A DNA stretch of 64,000 nt from Caballeronia sordidicola (GCF_000729995.1 NZ_JNFG01000214.1:186001-250000); one strand, 5' to 3'; shown: positions 53,096 through 62,512, numbered from the stretch's first letter. The notes: generated by a model from the letters alone, not told the origin. Program-made: numbers and translations.

Positions 53096-53848
53096 ATGAA
53101 CGAAGGACGCGCTCAGCTAGCGGGGAAGGTCACCATGATTACCGGCGCCGCCCGGGGTATCGGCAAGGCGACCGCGGAGCTTTTTGCACGTGAAGGAGCG
53201 ACAGTCATAGCGCTGGATATCAATGAGGAAGAAGGCGCACTTCTGCAGTCCGGCGCGTACAACATCCATTTCAGATCGCATGACGTGGCGAGCGAGGCGA
53301 GTTGGATCCAGGTAGTCCATTGGGTAATCGAAAAGTTTGGCCGCGTGGATGTGCTTGTCAACAATGCCGCCATCCAATATGAAATGCCGCTGGAGCAAAC
53401 CTCATATGAGGCCTATGAGCGTGTCATCCGGATCAATCAGATTGGTCCGTTTTTGGGAATGCGCTCGGTCATACCTGAAATGAAACGCCTGGGCAGTGGA
53501 TCGATTGTGAATATGTCGTCGACGGCGGGTCTTGGCGGTCTTCATGGAATGACCGCATACGTTGCCAGTAAGTACGCGGTTCGAGGCATGACCAAGGTGG
53601 CTGCGCTGGAGTTGGCCCGAGATCGTATCCGGGTCAATTCAGTGCACCCCGGCCTCACCGACACTCCGATGACGCAGCGCTTCAGCCCCGAAAAACAAGC
53701 TGCTCGTGCGAGCGCAACGCCATTTGGGCGCGCCGCTGAACCGCTTGAAATAGCGAACCTGGTCCTGTTCCTGGCCTCGGATGCCGCTTCCTTCTGCTCG
53801 GGTGGCGAATACGTATGCGACGGGGCATCGACCGCGTCACCGCTTTAG
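53096..53848 (+). CDS. short-chain dehydrogenase/reductase (3-oxoacyl-ACP-reductase-like)
   Basis: 250 residues. TGAARGIG, NNAA, Ser in VNMSSTAGLGG and Tyr/Lys in YVASKYA. The start at 53096 (MNEGRAQL) follows AGGAG; the longer frame from 52913 is not homologous. It is the first gene of the plus arm of the catabolic cluster, probably a second alcohol dehydrogenase or a 3-hydroxyacyl-CoA dehydrogenase. Confidence 0.9.
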   Translation: MNEGRAQLAGKVTMITGAARGIGKATAELFAREGATVIALDINEEEGALLQSGAYNIHFRSHDVASEASWIQVVHWVIEKFGRVDVLVNNAAIQYEMPLEQTSYEAYERVIRINQIGPFLGMRSVIPEMKRLGSGSIVNMSSTAGLGGLHGMTAYVASKYAVRGMTKVAALELARDRIRVNSVHPGLTDTPMTQRFSPEKQAARASATPFGRAAEPLEIANLVLFLASDAASFCSGGEYVCDGASTASPL

Positions 53849-53958
53849 AAAGACAAGCATGAAAGCCACGCATGGCGCTCGCGAACCCTGTTCAGCGACA
53901 ACGTCGGTCAGCGATCAGAGATTCCGCAAGCATGGTCGTGCAAACGATTTCTTGACTT

Positions 53959-53977
53959 AAGTGTCGTGATGACACTT
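53959..53977. promoter_or_regulatory. palindromic operator before the MFS gene
   Basis: AAGTGTC-GTGAT-GACACTT, perfect 7-5-7, starting 2 bp after a -35-like TTGACT (53952-53957). A repressor (TetR- or MarR-type spacing) binding here would block the MFS promoter. It ends 19 bp before the ATG. Confidence 0.6.
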
Positions 53978-53996
53978 TTACTACGGGTACAGAAAG

Positions 53997-55652
53997 ATGA
54001 CTTATGAACGTCCCTGGTATCGCTGGTATGTGCTGTTCATCTTGACGCTGATCTACGCGTTCAGCTATGTCGATCGCCAGATCGTTACCATTCTCGCTCC
54101 CTACCTGAAGAAGGATATGGGAATTTCCGACGCGCAACTGGGCCTGCTCTACGGTACGTCGTTCGCGTTGTTCTACTGCGTTTTCGGCATTCCGCTGGCC
54201 CGCCTCGCCGATGGCTGGAGCCGCGTGCGAACACTGGCGCTGGGACTGTCGTTCTGGTCTCTCATGACGGCTCTTTCGGGCCTGGCGCGCAGCTTTTCTC
54301 AGCTGGGCGTTGCCCGCATCGGGGTGGGCGTCGGCGAAGCGAGTGCGACCCCGGCCGCGGTATCGTTATTGGGCGACTATTTCGAGCGTTCCCGTCGCGG
54401 AACGGTGCTGGCTTTGTATTCAGTCGGCGTGTATGTCGGCGCGGGAGCTTCGCTGATCGTCGGCGGCTCCATCCTCTCGACATGGGAACATGCATACGGG
54501 AAAGGCCACGGCGTAGCGCCCTTCGGCCTGGTGGGCTGGCAAGCCACGTTTATCGGCGTGGGCTTGCCTGGCCTGCTCTTCGCCCTGATTGTGCTGCTCA
54601 CGATCAAAGAGCCGGTGCGCGGACGACTCGACGCGGTCGCCGCAAAAAAGGATCCCCATCCGTTCGGCAGCGCGATGCGCAGTCTCGGCGCGATGATCCC
54701 TCCGTGGAGTTGGATGCACCTCAAGGCCCTGGGCGCGTCAAGGCGTGAATATGTGCGCAACTGGACGTATCTTTTGTTCGCCGTACTCCTGGTCATATTC
54801 GCAACCTGGGGAACAAATCACGTCCTGTCCACGGGTCGTAAAGCCGAAATTGGATCGGTGTTCGGTCTGTCGATCACCAGCAACCTGGTCCAATGGATAG
54901 CCATCGCCGTTGCAGTCTATGTCTGCTCGAACTGGTTCCAGGCCACACGTCTTGGTGACGCGTCCGCACACCGTCTTATCACTGGCTCCAGGTCCTTTGT
55001 TGCGGTAACGGTGGCGGGCGCGTTTCTCGCCTTTGCAATGAATGCAGTCAACGGCTTCGTATTTGTGTATGCCAGCCGTACGCTCGGACTGACTGCGCAA
55101 GCCGGTTTGCATCTCGGCATCATCGCAATCATCGCGGGTGGCGCGGGTATCGCTGTCAGTGGTTACCTGTGCGACTACGCCAAGCGCAAACACCCGTTTG
55201 GCCGCCTGTATTTCGTGTGCTTCACCGCTTCCGTATTCACCGGTGCGAGCGTCATTCAATACCTGACCCATAGCATCACAGTCTTCTACTGCGCCTACGC
55301 GGTCGCAACTCTGTTTGTGCCGATGTGGTTTGGCCCACTGCAGGCGACCACGCAAGACCTGGTCATCCCGCGTCTGCGCGGAACGGCATTCGCAGCATTT
55401 TCCCTCGGTCCGAATATTTTTGGATTGGGTCTTGGCCCCTACTGCGTGGGTCTGATCAGCGATGCAACCGGGGACTTGCGCCTTGCAATCCTGTGCGGGA
55501 TAGCTGTCCTGCCAGTCTCCATTTTCTCGCTGCTCGTTGCGAGCCGCTCGCTGCTGAAAGGAGAAGAAGCAGCCCGCGCCGAGCTTGCCGCGGCAGACAC
55601 GGGGGTGATCGAAGAAGCGTCGATGGGCATACCCGTAGAGCAATTAACGTAA
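53997..55652 (+). CDS. MFS transporter (spinster-like/aromatic acid type), 551 aa
   Basis: Long MFS protein with helix-1 signature YAFSYVDRQIVTILAPYL and 12 segments; a soluble insert near residues 200-255 (VRGRLDAVAAKKDPHPFGSA) and a cytoplasmic C-terminal tail make it longer than the usual 430-450. It probably imports the growth substrate or an intermediate of the neighbouring catabolic run. Its own palindromic operator indicates separate control. Confidence 0.9.
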   Translation: MTYERPWYRWYVLFILTLIYAFSYVDRQIVTILAPYLKKDMGISDAQLGLLYGTSFALFYCVFGIPLARLADGWSRVRTLALGLSFWSLMTALSGLARSFSQLGVARIGVGVGEASATPAAVSLLGDYFERSRRGTVLALYSVGVYVGAGASLIVGGSILSTWEHAYGKGHGVAPFGLVGWQATFIGVGLPGLLFALIVLLTIKEPVRGRLDAVAAKKDPHPFGSAMRSLGAMIPPWSWMHLKALGASRREYVRNWTYLLFAVLLVIFATWGTNHVLSTGRKAEIGSVFGLSITSNLVQWIAIAVAVYVCSNWFQATRLGDASAHRLITGSRSFVAVTVAGAFLAFAMNAVNGFVFVYASRTLGLTAQAGLHLGIIAIIAGGAGIAVSGYLCDYAKRKHPFGRLYFVCFTASVFTGASVIQYLTHSITVFYCAYAVATLFVPMWFGPLQATTQDLVIPRLRGTAFAAFSLGPNIFGLGLGPYCVGLISDATGDLRLAILCGIAVLPVSIFSLLVASRSLLKGEEAARAELAAADTGVIEEASMGIPVEQLT

Positions 55653-55731
55653 CCACCCTGATTGTCTCCACTTGTCCCAAGACAAGCTATCAGGCTGACA
55701 CTGCAATAACCTTAGCAGGAGGAAAACCGGC

Positions 55732-57210
55732 ATGACGAGGCTTACGCAAACACTTGCCCATTTTGTCGCGCAGACGCGCTTTGAAGATCTGCCACCGCCG
55801 GCGGTAGCCGAATGCCGACGGCTCCTTCTCGACACGATCGGCTGTGCTCTTGGTGCGATCCGCACGGAAAGCGGGCGCATTGCACTCGAGTATGTCGGCG
55901 CCCTGGGAGGCAATCCCGATGCTACTGTTCTTGGAGCGCCGCAGCGCAGTTCCGTGACCGCCGCCGCTTACGCCAACGCACGCTTGGCCAACGTCCTGGA
56001 TGCGGACGACACTTTCCCCACCTCGACTCACTTCGGCAATGCGACAGTCTTTTCAGCGTTGGCGCTGGCAGAGTTGGATGCCCGCAGCGGACGCGACTTG
56101 CTAACGGCCATCGCGGTCGGCTTCGACGTCGGTGCGCGGATCGGAAGCTGGATGGGCGCACCCATGCAGATCAAGGACGGCAAGGTGATCGGTTGGAATG
56201 AACTGGGCGGTCCGGCCGCGACGATCACCTGGGCAGCGATCGGCGCATCGACGAGCATCGCCGGCCTCGATACGGATCAGGCTAATCATGCCTTTGGTAT
56301 TGGCGGCAGCAACTCGCCGCAACCCACACTGCGCAAGTGGGCGGAATCGGTCGAGCAGCCTATGTACAAGTACGCCGACGCAGGTTGGTGCGCGGAGATC
56401 GGCGTCTCGTCGGCTTTACTTGCCCGGTTGGGCAGCACCGGTTTCAAAGATATCCTCGATGGGGAAAACGCGTTCTGGAAGTTCTACGGCTCACCCGGTC
56501 ACGACGATCAGGCGTTGATGGCCGGCCTCGGCACCGATTGGCAGATCCTTAACACGACCTACAAGCCCTGGCCCTGCTGCCGATGGATTCACCATCCGCT
56601 CACGGCTTTCACCCAACTACTCGCCCGGCATGAACTTCGCCCTGAAGAAATCGAACGGGTCGTTGTGCGTGCCAATCCGTTTGCGCTGACATCCATATTC
56701 CGGGAACAACATCCGGGGGACCCTCTCAGCGCGGAATTCAGTCACGCCCACGCGATGGCAGTCGTTGCCTATGACGTACCGGCCGGGCCCCGATGGTATG
56801 AAAGGCAAACGATGAACGACGAGCGCATCAAGGCTTTCCGGGAACGCGTTACCGTGATGCCGGAGCCGACGTCTTCCAATATTGCGGAGTGGATGACCGG
56901 CGGTCAATGGCGCGGCGTGCCGGGCGGAGTCGATATTCACGCACGGGGGCAAGTCTTCAGCGCCACGGCCGACTACTCGCTTGGAGATCCGTGGACGGCG
57001 TCGACTCTCTTCTCGGATGAGCAGATCACCAGCAAGTTCAAAGTGATGGTCGGGCTCGACGAAGGTGGCAATGACGATCGGCACTTAGCGCTGAAGAATG
57101 CGGCAGAAGATGTCATCGATGTCATCTTGACGCTGGATGCAGGCCCGATTGCGCGGCTAGCCGACAGTCTTGCGGTTTTGGCTCGTTCGATGGCTGATTC
57201 AACCCACTAG
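55732..57210 (+). CDS. MmgE/PrpD family protein
   Basis: 492 residues. MmgE/PrpD fold with LLLDTIGCALGA, ARLANVLDADDTFPTSTHFG and the WPCCRWIHHPLTAFTQLL block. The family includes 2-methylcitrate dehydratase and cis-aconitate decarboxylase-like enzymes. It follows the MFS gene by 79 bp, so the two may be one operon. A TGCCGG/CCGGCA hairpin lies between its stop and the convergent MFS stop at 57255. Substrate unknown. Confidence 0.9.
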   Translation: MTRLTQTLAHFVAQTRFEDLPPPAVAECRRLLLDTIGCALGAIRTESGRIALEYVGALGGNPDATVLGAPQRSSVTAAAYANARLANVLDADDTFPTSTHFGNATVFSALALAELDARSGRDLLTAIAVGFDVGARIGSWMGAPMQIKDGKVIGWNELGGPAATITWAAIGASTSIAGLDTDQANHAFGIGGSNSPQPTLRKWAESVEQPMYKYADAGWCAEIGVSSALLARLGSTGFKDILDGENAFWKFYGSPGHDDQALMAGLGTDWQILNTTYKPWPCCRWIHHPLTAFTQLLARHELRPEEIERVVVRANPFALTSIFREQHPGDPLSAEFSHAHAMAVVAYDVPAGPRWYERQTMNDERIKAFRERVTVMPEPTSSNIAEWMTGGQWRGVPGGVDIHARGQVFSATADYSLGDPWTASTLFSDEQITSKFKVMVGLDEGGNDDRHLALKNAAEDVIDVILTLDAGPIARLADSLAVLARSMADSTH

Positions 57211-57254
57211 GAATGCCGGGAAGTATCGACCGGCAAGCGATGGCGCGGCCGGCA

Positions 57255-58496
57255 TCAGGATGATTTGAAATCCGCTGCCTGCCGCAAAAAACATAGAAAT
57301 ATTGCACCCGCCAGGGGTCCGGCCGCGATGACGCTGAGCGTCATATTGATCGAGCGTCCATGCGCGAACACGTAGCCCGCCACCAACGGCGAGATGAAAC
57401 TACCAACCGACCATATTGTGTTGACAAAGCCAGCGGCGGCGCCTGCAAGGCGCGGCCCTGACGCTTGCGTGTAGAGCCCGATCAATAGTGGCGTGTAGCC
57501 GTATGCGGCGGCTCCCAACAACGGCGCGATCAGGTAGTACCCCAAGGTTGACGAACAATTTCCGAACGCTACGAGCAACACGATGAAAACGATCAGGTCC
57601 ACCACGGCGACGAGCCGGGCGTAGCGGTTCAACGTGTCATAGAGCCGCCCGAACAGCGGCTTCGACAAGAATGCGCCCACGCCAAACCACATCAGGATCG
57701 AACCGGCAGCCACCGGCGACAACCCATGTGCTACGGTCAACATGGCGCTCGCCCAGGCGACGAAACCAAGCGTGCCGAAGAGCGCGCCCGCCCCTCCAAG
57801 CGCAACCAGGACGAGATTGCGGTTTCTCATCAACGCGGCGATCTGCGTGCCGCTGATCCTCGGTACGGCTTGCCTGACCGGCGAGTTCTTGACAACGAGC
57901 ACGCAGATAGCCGAGAAGACCAGTGTCGCGATACCGAGAATCTGATAAGCGGCCTGCCAGCCATACGCGGCGGCAAACCGAGGCACGGTGGCGTTCGCCA
58001 GGACGACCGATACCGACGTCCCGGTGGCCCATATTCCAAACGCCCGGCCTTTGTCCCTGACGAACCAGACAGTCAATATCTTGATGGTGGCGCCGTATTC
58101 CGCCCCGGCGGCAAACCCCATCAACAAATGCAGCGCAATGGCCGCCCAGAACGTATGCACGTAGCTGAAACAGAAAGTGAGTATCGCCAGCGGGAACATC
58201 GAGATTGCCAGCGTCGCGCGGCTGCCCAGTTTGTCCGCCATGATCCCGCCAAGCGGACACGAAACGGTATAGCCGACGTAAAACGCCGTGGTGAGCGAGC
58301 CCAGCAGCGCGAGCTTGAACCCGAGCGCATGTCCCACGGGCGCCGCGATACTCGCCCACGCAAACCGGTCCACGCAACTCACCGTGAACGCTGACCAGAT
58401 GACCAGCAAGATGACCCAGCGGAATCCACCGTCAGTTGCCTCGCGCATGGCGGCCGGCAATAGCTGGCCCGCTGCCAGCCGATTGTCAGATTTCAT
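57255..58496 (-). CDS. MFS transporter (ACS/oxalate-formate-like)
   Basis: 413 residues, 12 membrane segments, helix-1 signature VSCVDRFAWASIAAPVG. The start at 58496 (MKSDNRL) follows GGAG; the longer frame to 58709 runs through the operator and is rejected. The palindromic operator at 58649-58663 lies 153 bp upstream. Its convergent neighbour is MmgE/PrpD. Expected role: uptake of a carboxylic acid. Confidence 0.9.
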   Translation of the reverse strand: MKSDNRLAAGQLLPAAMREATDGGFRWVILLVIWSAFTVSCVDRFAWASIAAPVGHALGFKLALLGSLTTAFYVGYTVSCPLGGIMADKLGSRATLAISMFPLAILTFCFSYVHTFWAAIALHLLMGFAAGAEYGATIKILTVWFVRDKGRAFGIWATGTSVSVVLANATVPRFAAAYGWQAAYQILGIATLVFSAICVLVVKNSPVRQAVPRISGTQIAALMRNRNLVLVALGGAGALFGTLGFVAWASAMLTVAHGLSPVAAGSILMWFGVGAFLSKPLFGRLYDTLNRYARLVAVVDLIVFIVLLVAFGNCSSTLGYYLIAPLLGAAAYGYTPLLIGLYTQASGPRLAGAAAGFVNTIWSVGSFISPLVAGYVFAHGRSINMTLSVIAAGPLAGAIFLCFLRQAADFKSS

Positions 58497-58648
58497 CGAG
58501 TCGTCTCCGGGCTGTTTCGTCGATAGGGCATGGTGTCTCGTTCTTTTTTCGTCAACCGTCGTAAGCGCCGGGCCTCGTGAAGCGGCGTGCGCCCGGCCAG
58601 GATCGCGCTGCCCGACGTCGGCGTCAAATGCAAAGATACTCATTATGC

Positions 58649-58663
58649 AATGGTTCATCCATT
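58649..58663. promoter_or_regulatory. shared operator, site 1
   Basis: AATGGTTCATCCATT. Extended by one base each side it is a perfect 6-5-6 inverted repeat (CAATGG-TTCAT-CCATTG). Upstream of the minus-strand MFS gene. Near-identical copies occur at 58803 and 60419. Confidence 0.7.
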
Positions 58664-58773
58664 GGATAATTCGCGCAACTGAAGTATACCCTTGCGCCGC
58701 CAGGTCCACACCTGACCGTCCCGAGCGGTGCGAACTGCCGAAAATTCAGAGCCGCGGTTGATGCACCCTTGGA

Positions 58774-58802
58774 TTGACAGGAATCTTATACATGCATACA
58801 TT
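58774..58802 (+). promoter_or_regulatory. sigma-70-like promoter before operator site 2
   Basis: TTGACA (58774-58779), 17-bp spacer, TACATT (58797-58802). The operator begins at the next base. It faces the MFS gene at 59057. Confidence 0.55.
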
Positions 58803-58817
58803 AATGGTTCATCCAAT
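58803..58817. promoter_or_regulatory. shared operator, site 2
   Basis: AATGGTTCATCCAAT, 13 of 15 bases shared with site 1 and identical to site 3. It lies where transcription would start from the promoter at 58774. Confidence 0.7.
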
Positions 58818-59056
58818 GATATTTTTGAACTTCCCGCTGCGTACTGATCACGGCTCCGACCATCACCGAAATGTAACGCGCGTGCACGGTGCACGATGGC
58901 ATTCAGCGCGTCACTGAACGAACCGTCAATCCAGGCAACTCGCGACATCGCATGCGGCAAGCGCCTTCAAAGCCAGCTTTTTCTTCTGAGGCGGAGATCG
59001 ACGAACATCAGGTGCCGCCCTTCAACGTTTGAGCATCCTCTGCGAGCCATGCCGCC

Positions 59057-60280
59057 ATGAGTGAATCCGAATCTCCCACGCCGAGCTTTCCTCGCGCACC
59101 CGCGCTTTTTATTTTGGTCTGCGTCACGCTGTCCGGCACATTTCCGCTTCATGTGTTTATTCCTGCGCTACCCTCGGCCGCGCGCGACCTGCGGGCATCA
59201 ACATCCGGAATCGGACTGACGATTACCCTCTATATCGTCGGACTATCTATCGGGCAGCTTATCTACGGGCCATTGTCGGATCGCTACGGACGACGTCCCG
59301 TCCTGTTGTCGGGGTTGCTGCTGTTTGCGCTTGCCAGCGTCGCGGCGGCCTTCGCACCGACGCTGGGAACACTCGAATTGGCCCGTGTGGCCCAGGCGCT
59401 CGGCGGATGCTCGGGCCTCGTGCTCGGAAGAGCGATCGCTCGCGACAGTTCTGGATCGACAAGCTTGATCCGGCGCCTTGCCACACTGAGCATCGCCATG
59501 GCGATCGCAACCGCCGTTGCCCCGATAATCGGCGCTCAGATAGTGGAGCATTTCGGCTGGCGCTCAATCTTCGTCGCGCTGAGCATCGTGAATGTCCTGG
59601 TTCTCCTTGCCGCCTGGGCCATGGTCGCCGAGACCCATCCGGCGTCGCGTGACTTCAAGGTGAGCCGCTATCTCAAGAGTTATCTGACGCTGCTTCGATC
59701 GCCGACATTCATTGCTCACAGCCTTGGCGGTGCCAGCGCTACCACCGGTATCTATGCGTTCCTCTCAGCCTCTCCGTTTATTCTCGAGTCGCGGCTCGGA
59801 CTGTCAGCGCGCGCGTTCGGTTTCGCGTACTGCGCCCTCGTCGTAGGACTCGCAAGCGGCCAGACGACGGCCAAGCGACTCGCGGGCAGCGTTTCTGCAC
59901 GAACCGCTCTCATTGTCGCCAGCCTGATCATGGTTGCGGCATCCCTGAGCCTGCTCGTCTCCTATATTTGCAATTCGCTGTCTATTGTGTCGGTGATGGC
60001 GCCGATGATCGTGATGTTCTTCGCCACCGGGCTCGCGAGTCCATTTGCCATCAGCAGCGCACTTGATGTCGATCAGTCAGTGGTCGGCGCGGCGGCGGGA
60101 CTTTATGGCTGTCTGCAAATGGGATACGGCTCGCTATGCACAGCGGCAGTCGGTCTGTCGCCCAACGATCCGACCATCTCGATGATAGGTGCTCTGCTTG
60201 TATCAGCCGCCATTGCCTGGCTCTCGTTCAACGCAGTACCCCGCCCTGGTGCTCCAGTGGAGCGACGTTCCGTTGCCTAG
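59057..60280 (+). CDS. MFS transporter, Bcr/CflA-like
   Basis: 407 residues, 12 segments. The first cytoplasmic loop signature GPLSDRYGRRPVLLSGLLLF is that of Bcr/CflA drug exporters. The start ATG at 59057 gives a short N terminus before helix 1. About 240 bp separate it from operator site 2; no gene lies between. A C-terminal fragment of a related protein is at 62513-62806. Role: export of a toxic substrate or intermediate. Confidence 0.9.
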   Translation: MSESESPTPSFPRAPALFILVCVTLSGTFPLHVFIPALPSAARDLRASTSGIGLTITLYIVGLSIGQLIYGPLSDRYGRRPVLLSGLLLFALASVAAAFAPTLGTLELARVAQALGGCSGLVLGRAIARDSSGSTSLIRRLATLSIAMAIATAVAPIIGAQIVEHFGWRSIFVALSIVNVLVLLAAWAMVAETHPASRDFKVSRYLKSYLTLLRSPTFIAHSLGGASATTGIYAFLSASPFILESRLGLSARAFGFAYCALVVGLASGQTTAKRLAGSVSARTALIVASLIMVAASLSLLVSYICNSLSIVSVMAPMIVMFFATGLASPFAISSALDVDQSVVGAAAGLYGCLQMGYGSLCTAAVGLSPNDPTISMIGALLVSAAIAWLSFNAVPRPGAPVERRSVA

Positions 60281-60384
60281 TCCCCGGTCGTGCACGCCTT
60301 GATTCGACCAAGAGCGTACCCACAAAGCCTACCCTTTATGCCGACAACTCATTGAATCCAGCCTCAAATTAGGGTTTGCTCTGT

Positions 60385-60412
60385 TTGACACGAATTACGG
60401 CTTCTCTATGAT
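60385..60412 (+). promoter_or_regulatory. strong sigma-70 promoter of the porin
   Basis: TTGACA (60385-60390), 16-bp spacer, TATGAT (60407-60412). Near-consensus. The shared operator covers the expected transcription start. Confidence 0.75.
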
Positions 60413-60418
60413 TGTATC

Positions 60419-60433
60419 AATGGTTCATCCAAT
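60419..60433. promoter_or_regulatory. shared operator, site 3
   Basis: AATGGTTCATCCAAT, 73 bp before the porin GTG and 7 bp after its -10 element, so bound protein would repress transcription. Confidence 0.75.
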
Positions 60434-60505
60434 AGCCAGAACCAGTAGCCGACCCATAAAAACGATTTCGTCGTTCGCCCACGGGGCGCGATCTAGGAGA
60501 TAAAC

Positions 60506-61735
60506 GTGAAGCTTGCAAAAACCTTGGTTGGGGCGCTGACGCTCGCGGTAGGAGGACCGGTCTTCGCGCAGAGCAGCGTAACGCTGTATGGCTTGCTTGA
60601 CGAAGGCATCAACTACGTGAACAACGTCCAGACCGCGCAAGCTGGCGCGCCTCACGGAAGAACCGGCGCGCCTCTGTACCAGATGTCCACCGGACTGATG
60701 CAGGCGTCGCGTTGGGGAATGCGAGGCACGGAAGACCTGGGCAATCACTATCAAGCTATTTTTGTGCTCGAAGACGGCTTTGACGTCGGCACCGGGAAAT
60801 TTCAACAGGGCGGCACCTTCTTTGGCCGGCAGTCCTATGTGGGCATAACCAGCCCATACGGCAGCATCACCCTTGGCCGGCAATACGATTCAATTGTCGA
60901 CGTCATAGGACCCATGCAAGCCGGCAGTTACGCCGGGGGAGCCTATGCCGACCACCCGGGTGATATCGACAACGTAGCTGACTCCCAGCGCATCAACAAC
61001 GCGATCAAGTACACGAGTCCGACATACGGCGGAGTGACCGTGACCGGGCTGTATAGTTTCGGCGGTGTCGCAGGCTCGTTCGGGAAGGACACCATCTATT
61101 CCATAGGCGCGCGTTTCGCCATGGGACCGTTCGCCGTGGCCGCGGGCTATATGCATATCGACAATCCGAACCAGTCGTTTTACGGCAACAACTCAACCGG
61201 CTCCACGACTGCCAATAACCTGGGAGCTGTAAGCGGTGTGCAGACGAATCCAATCTACGGCGGATTTGCTTCAGCCGGCCGCATGCAGATTTTTTCGGGC
61301 GCCGCCCAGTACACCATCGGCTCTCTCATTGCGGGCATAGGCTATTCCAACATCCGCTTCCAGGACCTGAACGATCCCGCTTCCGGCACGCTTAGTCTCA
61401 CCAACCCCTTCGGGTATAAGGGCAATGCGTCATTCAACAACTACAACGTCTACGCAGGTTATTGGGTTACGCCGGCACTGCAGCTCGGCCTGTCTTACAA
61501 CTACCTGAGAGGTGGCGCTATTGCTGGGAAAGATAGTGCTGCGTATCAAACGCTCAACGGCGCCATCGACTACTTCCTTTCCAAGCGTACAGACGTCTAC
61601 ATAGCCACCGCTTACATGAAAGCGTCCGGCGTGGATTCAACCGGGCAGGCAGCGGTGCCCTATCTTGTGACGCTGACACCGTCGAACACGTCCAGCCAGG
61701 TCGTCGCACGAATCGGTATCCGTCACAAGTTTTGA
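60506..61735 (+). CDS. Gram-negative trimeric porin
   Basis: 409 residues, GTG start at 60506 after AGGAGA. Signal peptide MKLAKTLVGALTLAVGGPVF with cleavage after FAQ; the mature barrel begins SSVTLYGLLDEGINYV and ends in the terminal strand VVARIGIRHKF with C-terminal Phe, the outer-membrane insertion signal. The family forms general or substrate-selective 16-stranded channels. The shared operator links it to the two MFS genes, suggesting uptake of the same compound across the outer membrane. Confidence 0.95.
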   Translation: MKLAKTLVGALTLAVGGPVFAQSSVTLYGLLDEGINYVNNVQTAQAGAPHGRTGAPLYQMSTGLMQASRWGMRGTEDLGNHYQAIFVLEDGFDVGTGKFQQGGTFFGRQSYVGITSPYGSITLGRQYDSIVDVIGPMQAGSYAGGAYADHPGDIDNVADSQRINNAIKYTSPTYGGVTVTGLYSFGGVAGSFGKDTIYSIGARFAMGPFAVAAGYMHIDNPNQSFYGNNSTGSTTANNLGAVSGVQTNPIYGGFASAGRMQIFSGAAQYTIGSLIAGIGYSNIRFQDLNDPASGTLSLTNPFGYKGNASFNNYNVYAGYWVTPALQLGLSYNYLRGGAIAGKDSAAYQTLNGAIDYFLSKRTDVYIATAYMKASGVDSTGQAAVPYLVTLTPSNTSSQVVARIGIRHKF

Positions 61736-61987
61736 CCCGCGAGCATGGATTCATGCTTCTTTTAACTACACGGCCACCGATCCTGATTGTCTTTACGAGA
61801 GCATGGGTCGTCGCGTCGTGAAACGCACTGCGCGAGCCGTTAGCGCAAGTTAAATAAGCAAATTGCTTTGGGTGCGCCTGCCAATCGCCGTGAGTTTTCC
61901 CGAGCGGAAGCCATTGATATCGCTGTACGATGTCACGGTTGAAGAGCCTCGGACGAAGACTTCAACGTCTTGAAAAGGAGAATCAAA

Positions 61988-62350
61988 ATGAATGCGAAGA
62001 CAATACTCAGGTTGGTGTGCTGTGTTCTGGTGGCCTCTCAGTGCGTCAGTGCCGGCGCTCAGCCAAGTGATGCCAGTGCGGCCGCACCGACTACATCAAG
62101 CGCCACGCCCACCGCGAAATCCACGCGGATCGCGAACCGGCAACTCGCGAAAAAAGTCCGTACCGCGTTGTCGAAAACCAAGGGGCTTGACATCACGTCA
62201 ATTGCAATTCGCGCCAGAGGCGACAGCATCGCGCTGTCGGGCTCCGTTCCCGATGCCACACAAATCGAGAAGGCAGGCACAGTCGCCCAGGGGGTAGCGG
62301 GCGTTACGTCCGTCAAGAACGATTTGACTGTTCGGGAAGTGGGTCAGTAG
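61988..62350 (+). CDS. periplasmic BON-domain protein
   Basis: 120 residues. Signal peptide MNAKTILRLVCCVLVASQCV, cleaved near AGAQ. A Ser/Thr/Ala linker precedes one BON domain (about 50-118: RQLAKKVRTALSKTKGLDIT, then IALSGSVPDATQIEKAG and AQGVAGVTSVKNDLTV), of the OsmY type that binds membrane surfaces. The start at 61988 follows AAGGAG. Single BON copy, unlike two-domain OsmY. Confidence 0.88.
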   Translation: MNAKTILRLVCCVLVASQCVSAGAQPSDASAAAPTTSSATPTAKSTRIANRQLAKKVRTALSKTKGLDITSIAIRARGDSIALSGSVPDATQIEKAGTVAQGVAGVTSVKNDLTVREVGQ

Positions 62351-62512
62351 GAAAAATCTCGTCGGCTCGTGGCTCGCTCCGTTGACATGTTCCTGGCTGC
62401 CAGATCCCAGGTCTGGCAGTTCGTTTTCAGACAATATCTTGCTGATTAAATTAGCAATGCAGATCGTTTTGTTTGAGTGATCATCACACTCGACTAAAAA
62501 CCGGATCAGGCA

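Noticed and set aside
54738..55643. 301-codon minus-strand frame in the MFS gene
   Set aside because: Shadow of the plus-strand transporter; no hydrophobic or domain pattern.
57255..58709. 484-aa version of the minus-strand MFS
   Set aside because: The extra 71 residues have no membrane-protein homology and would be translated through the operator; GGAG and ATG at 58496 fit.
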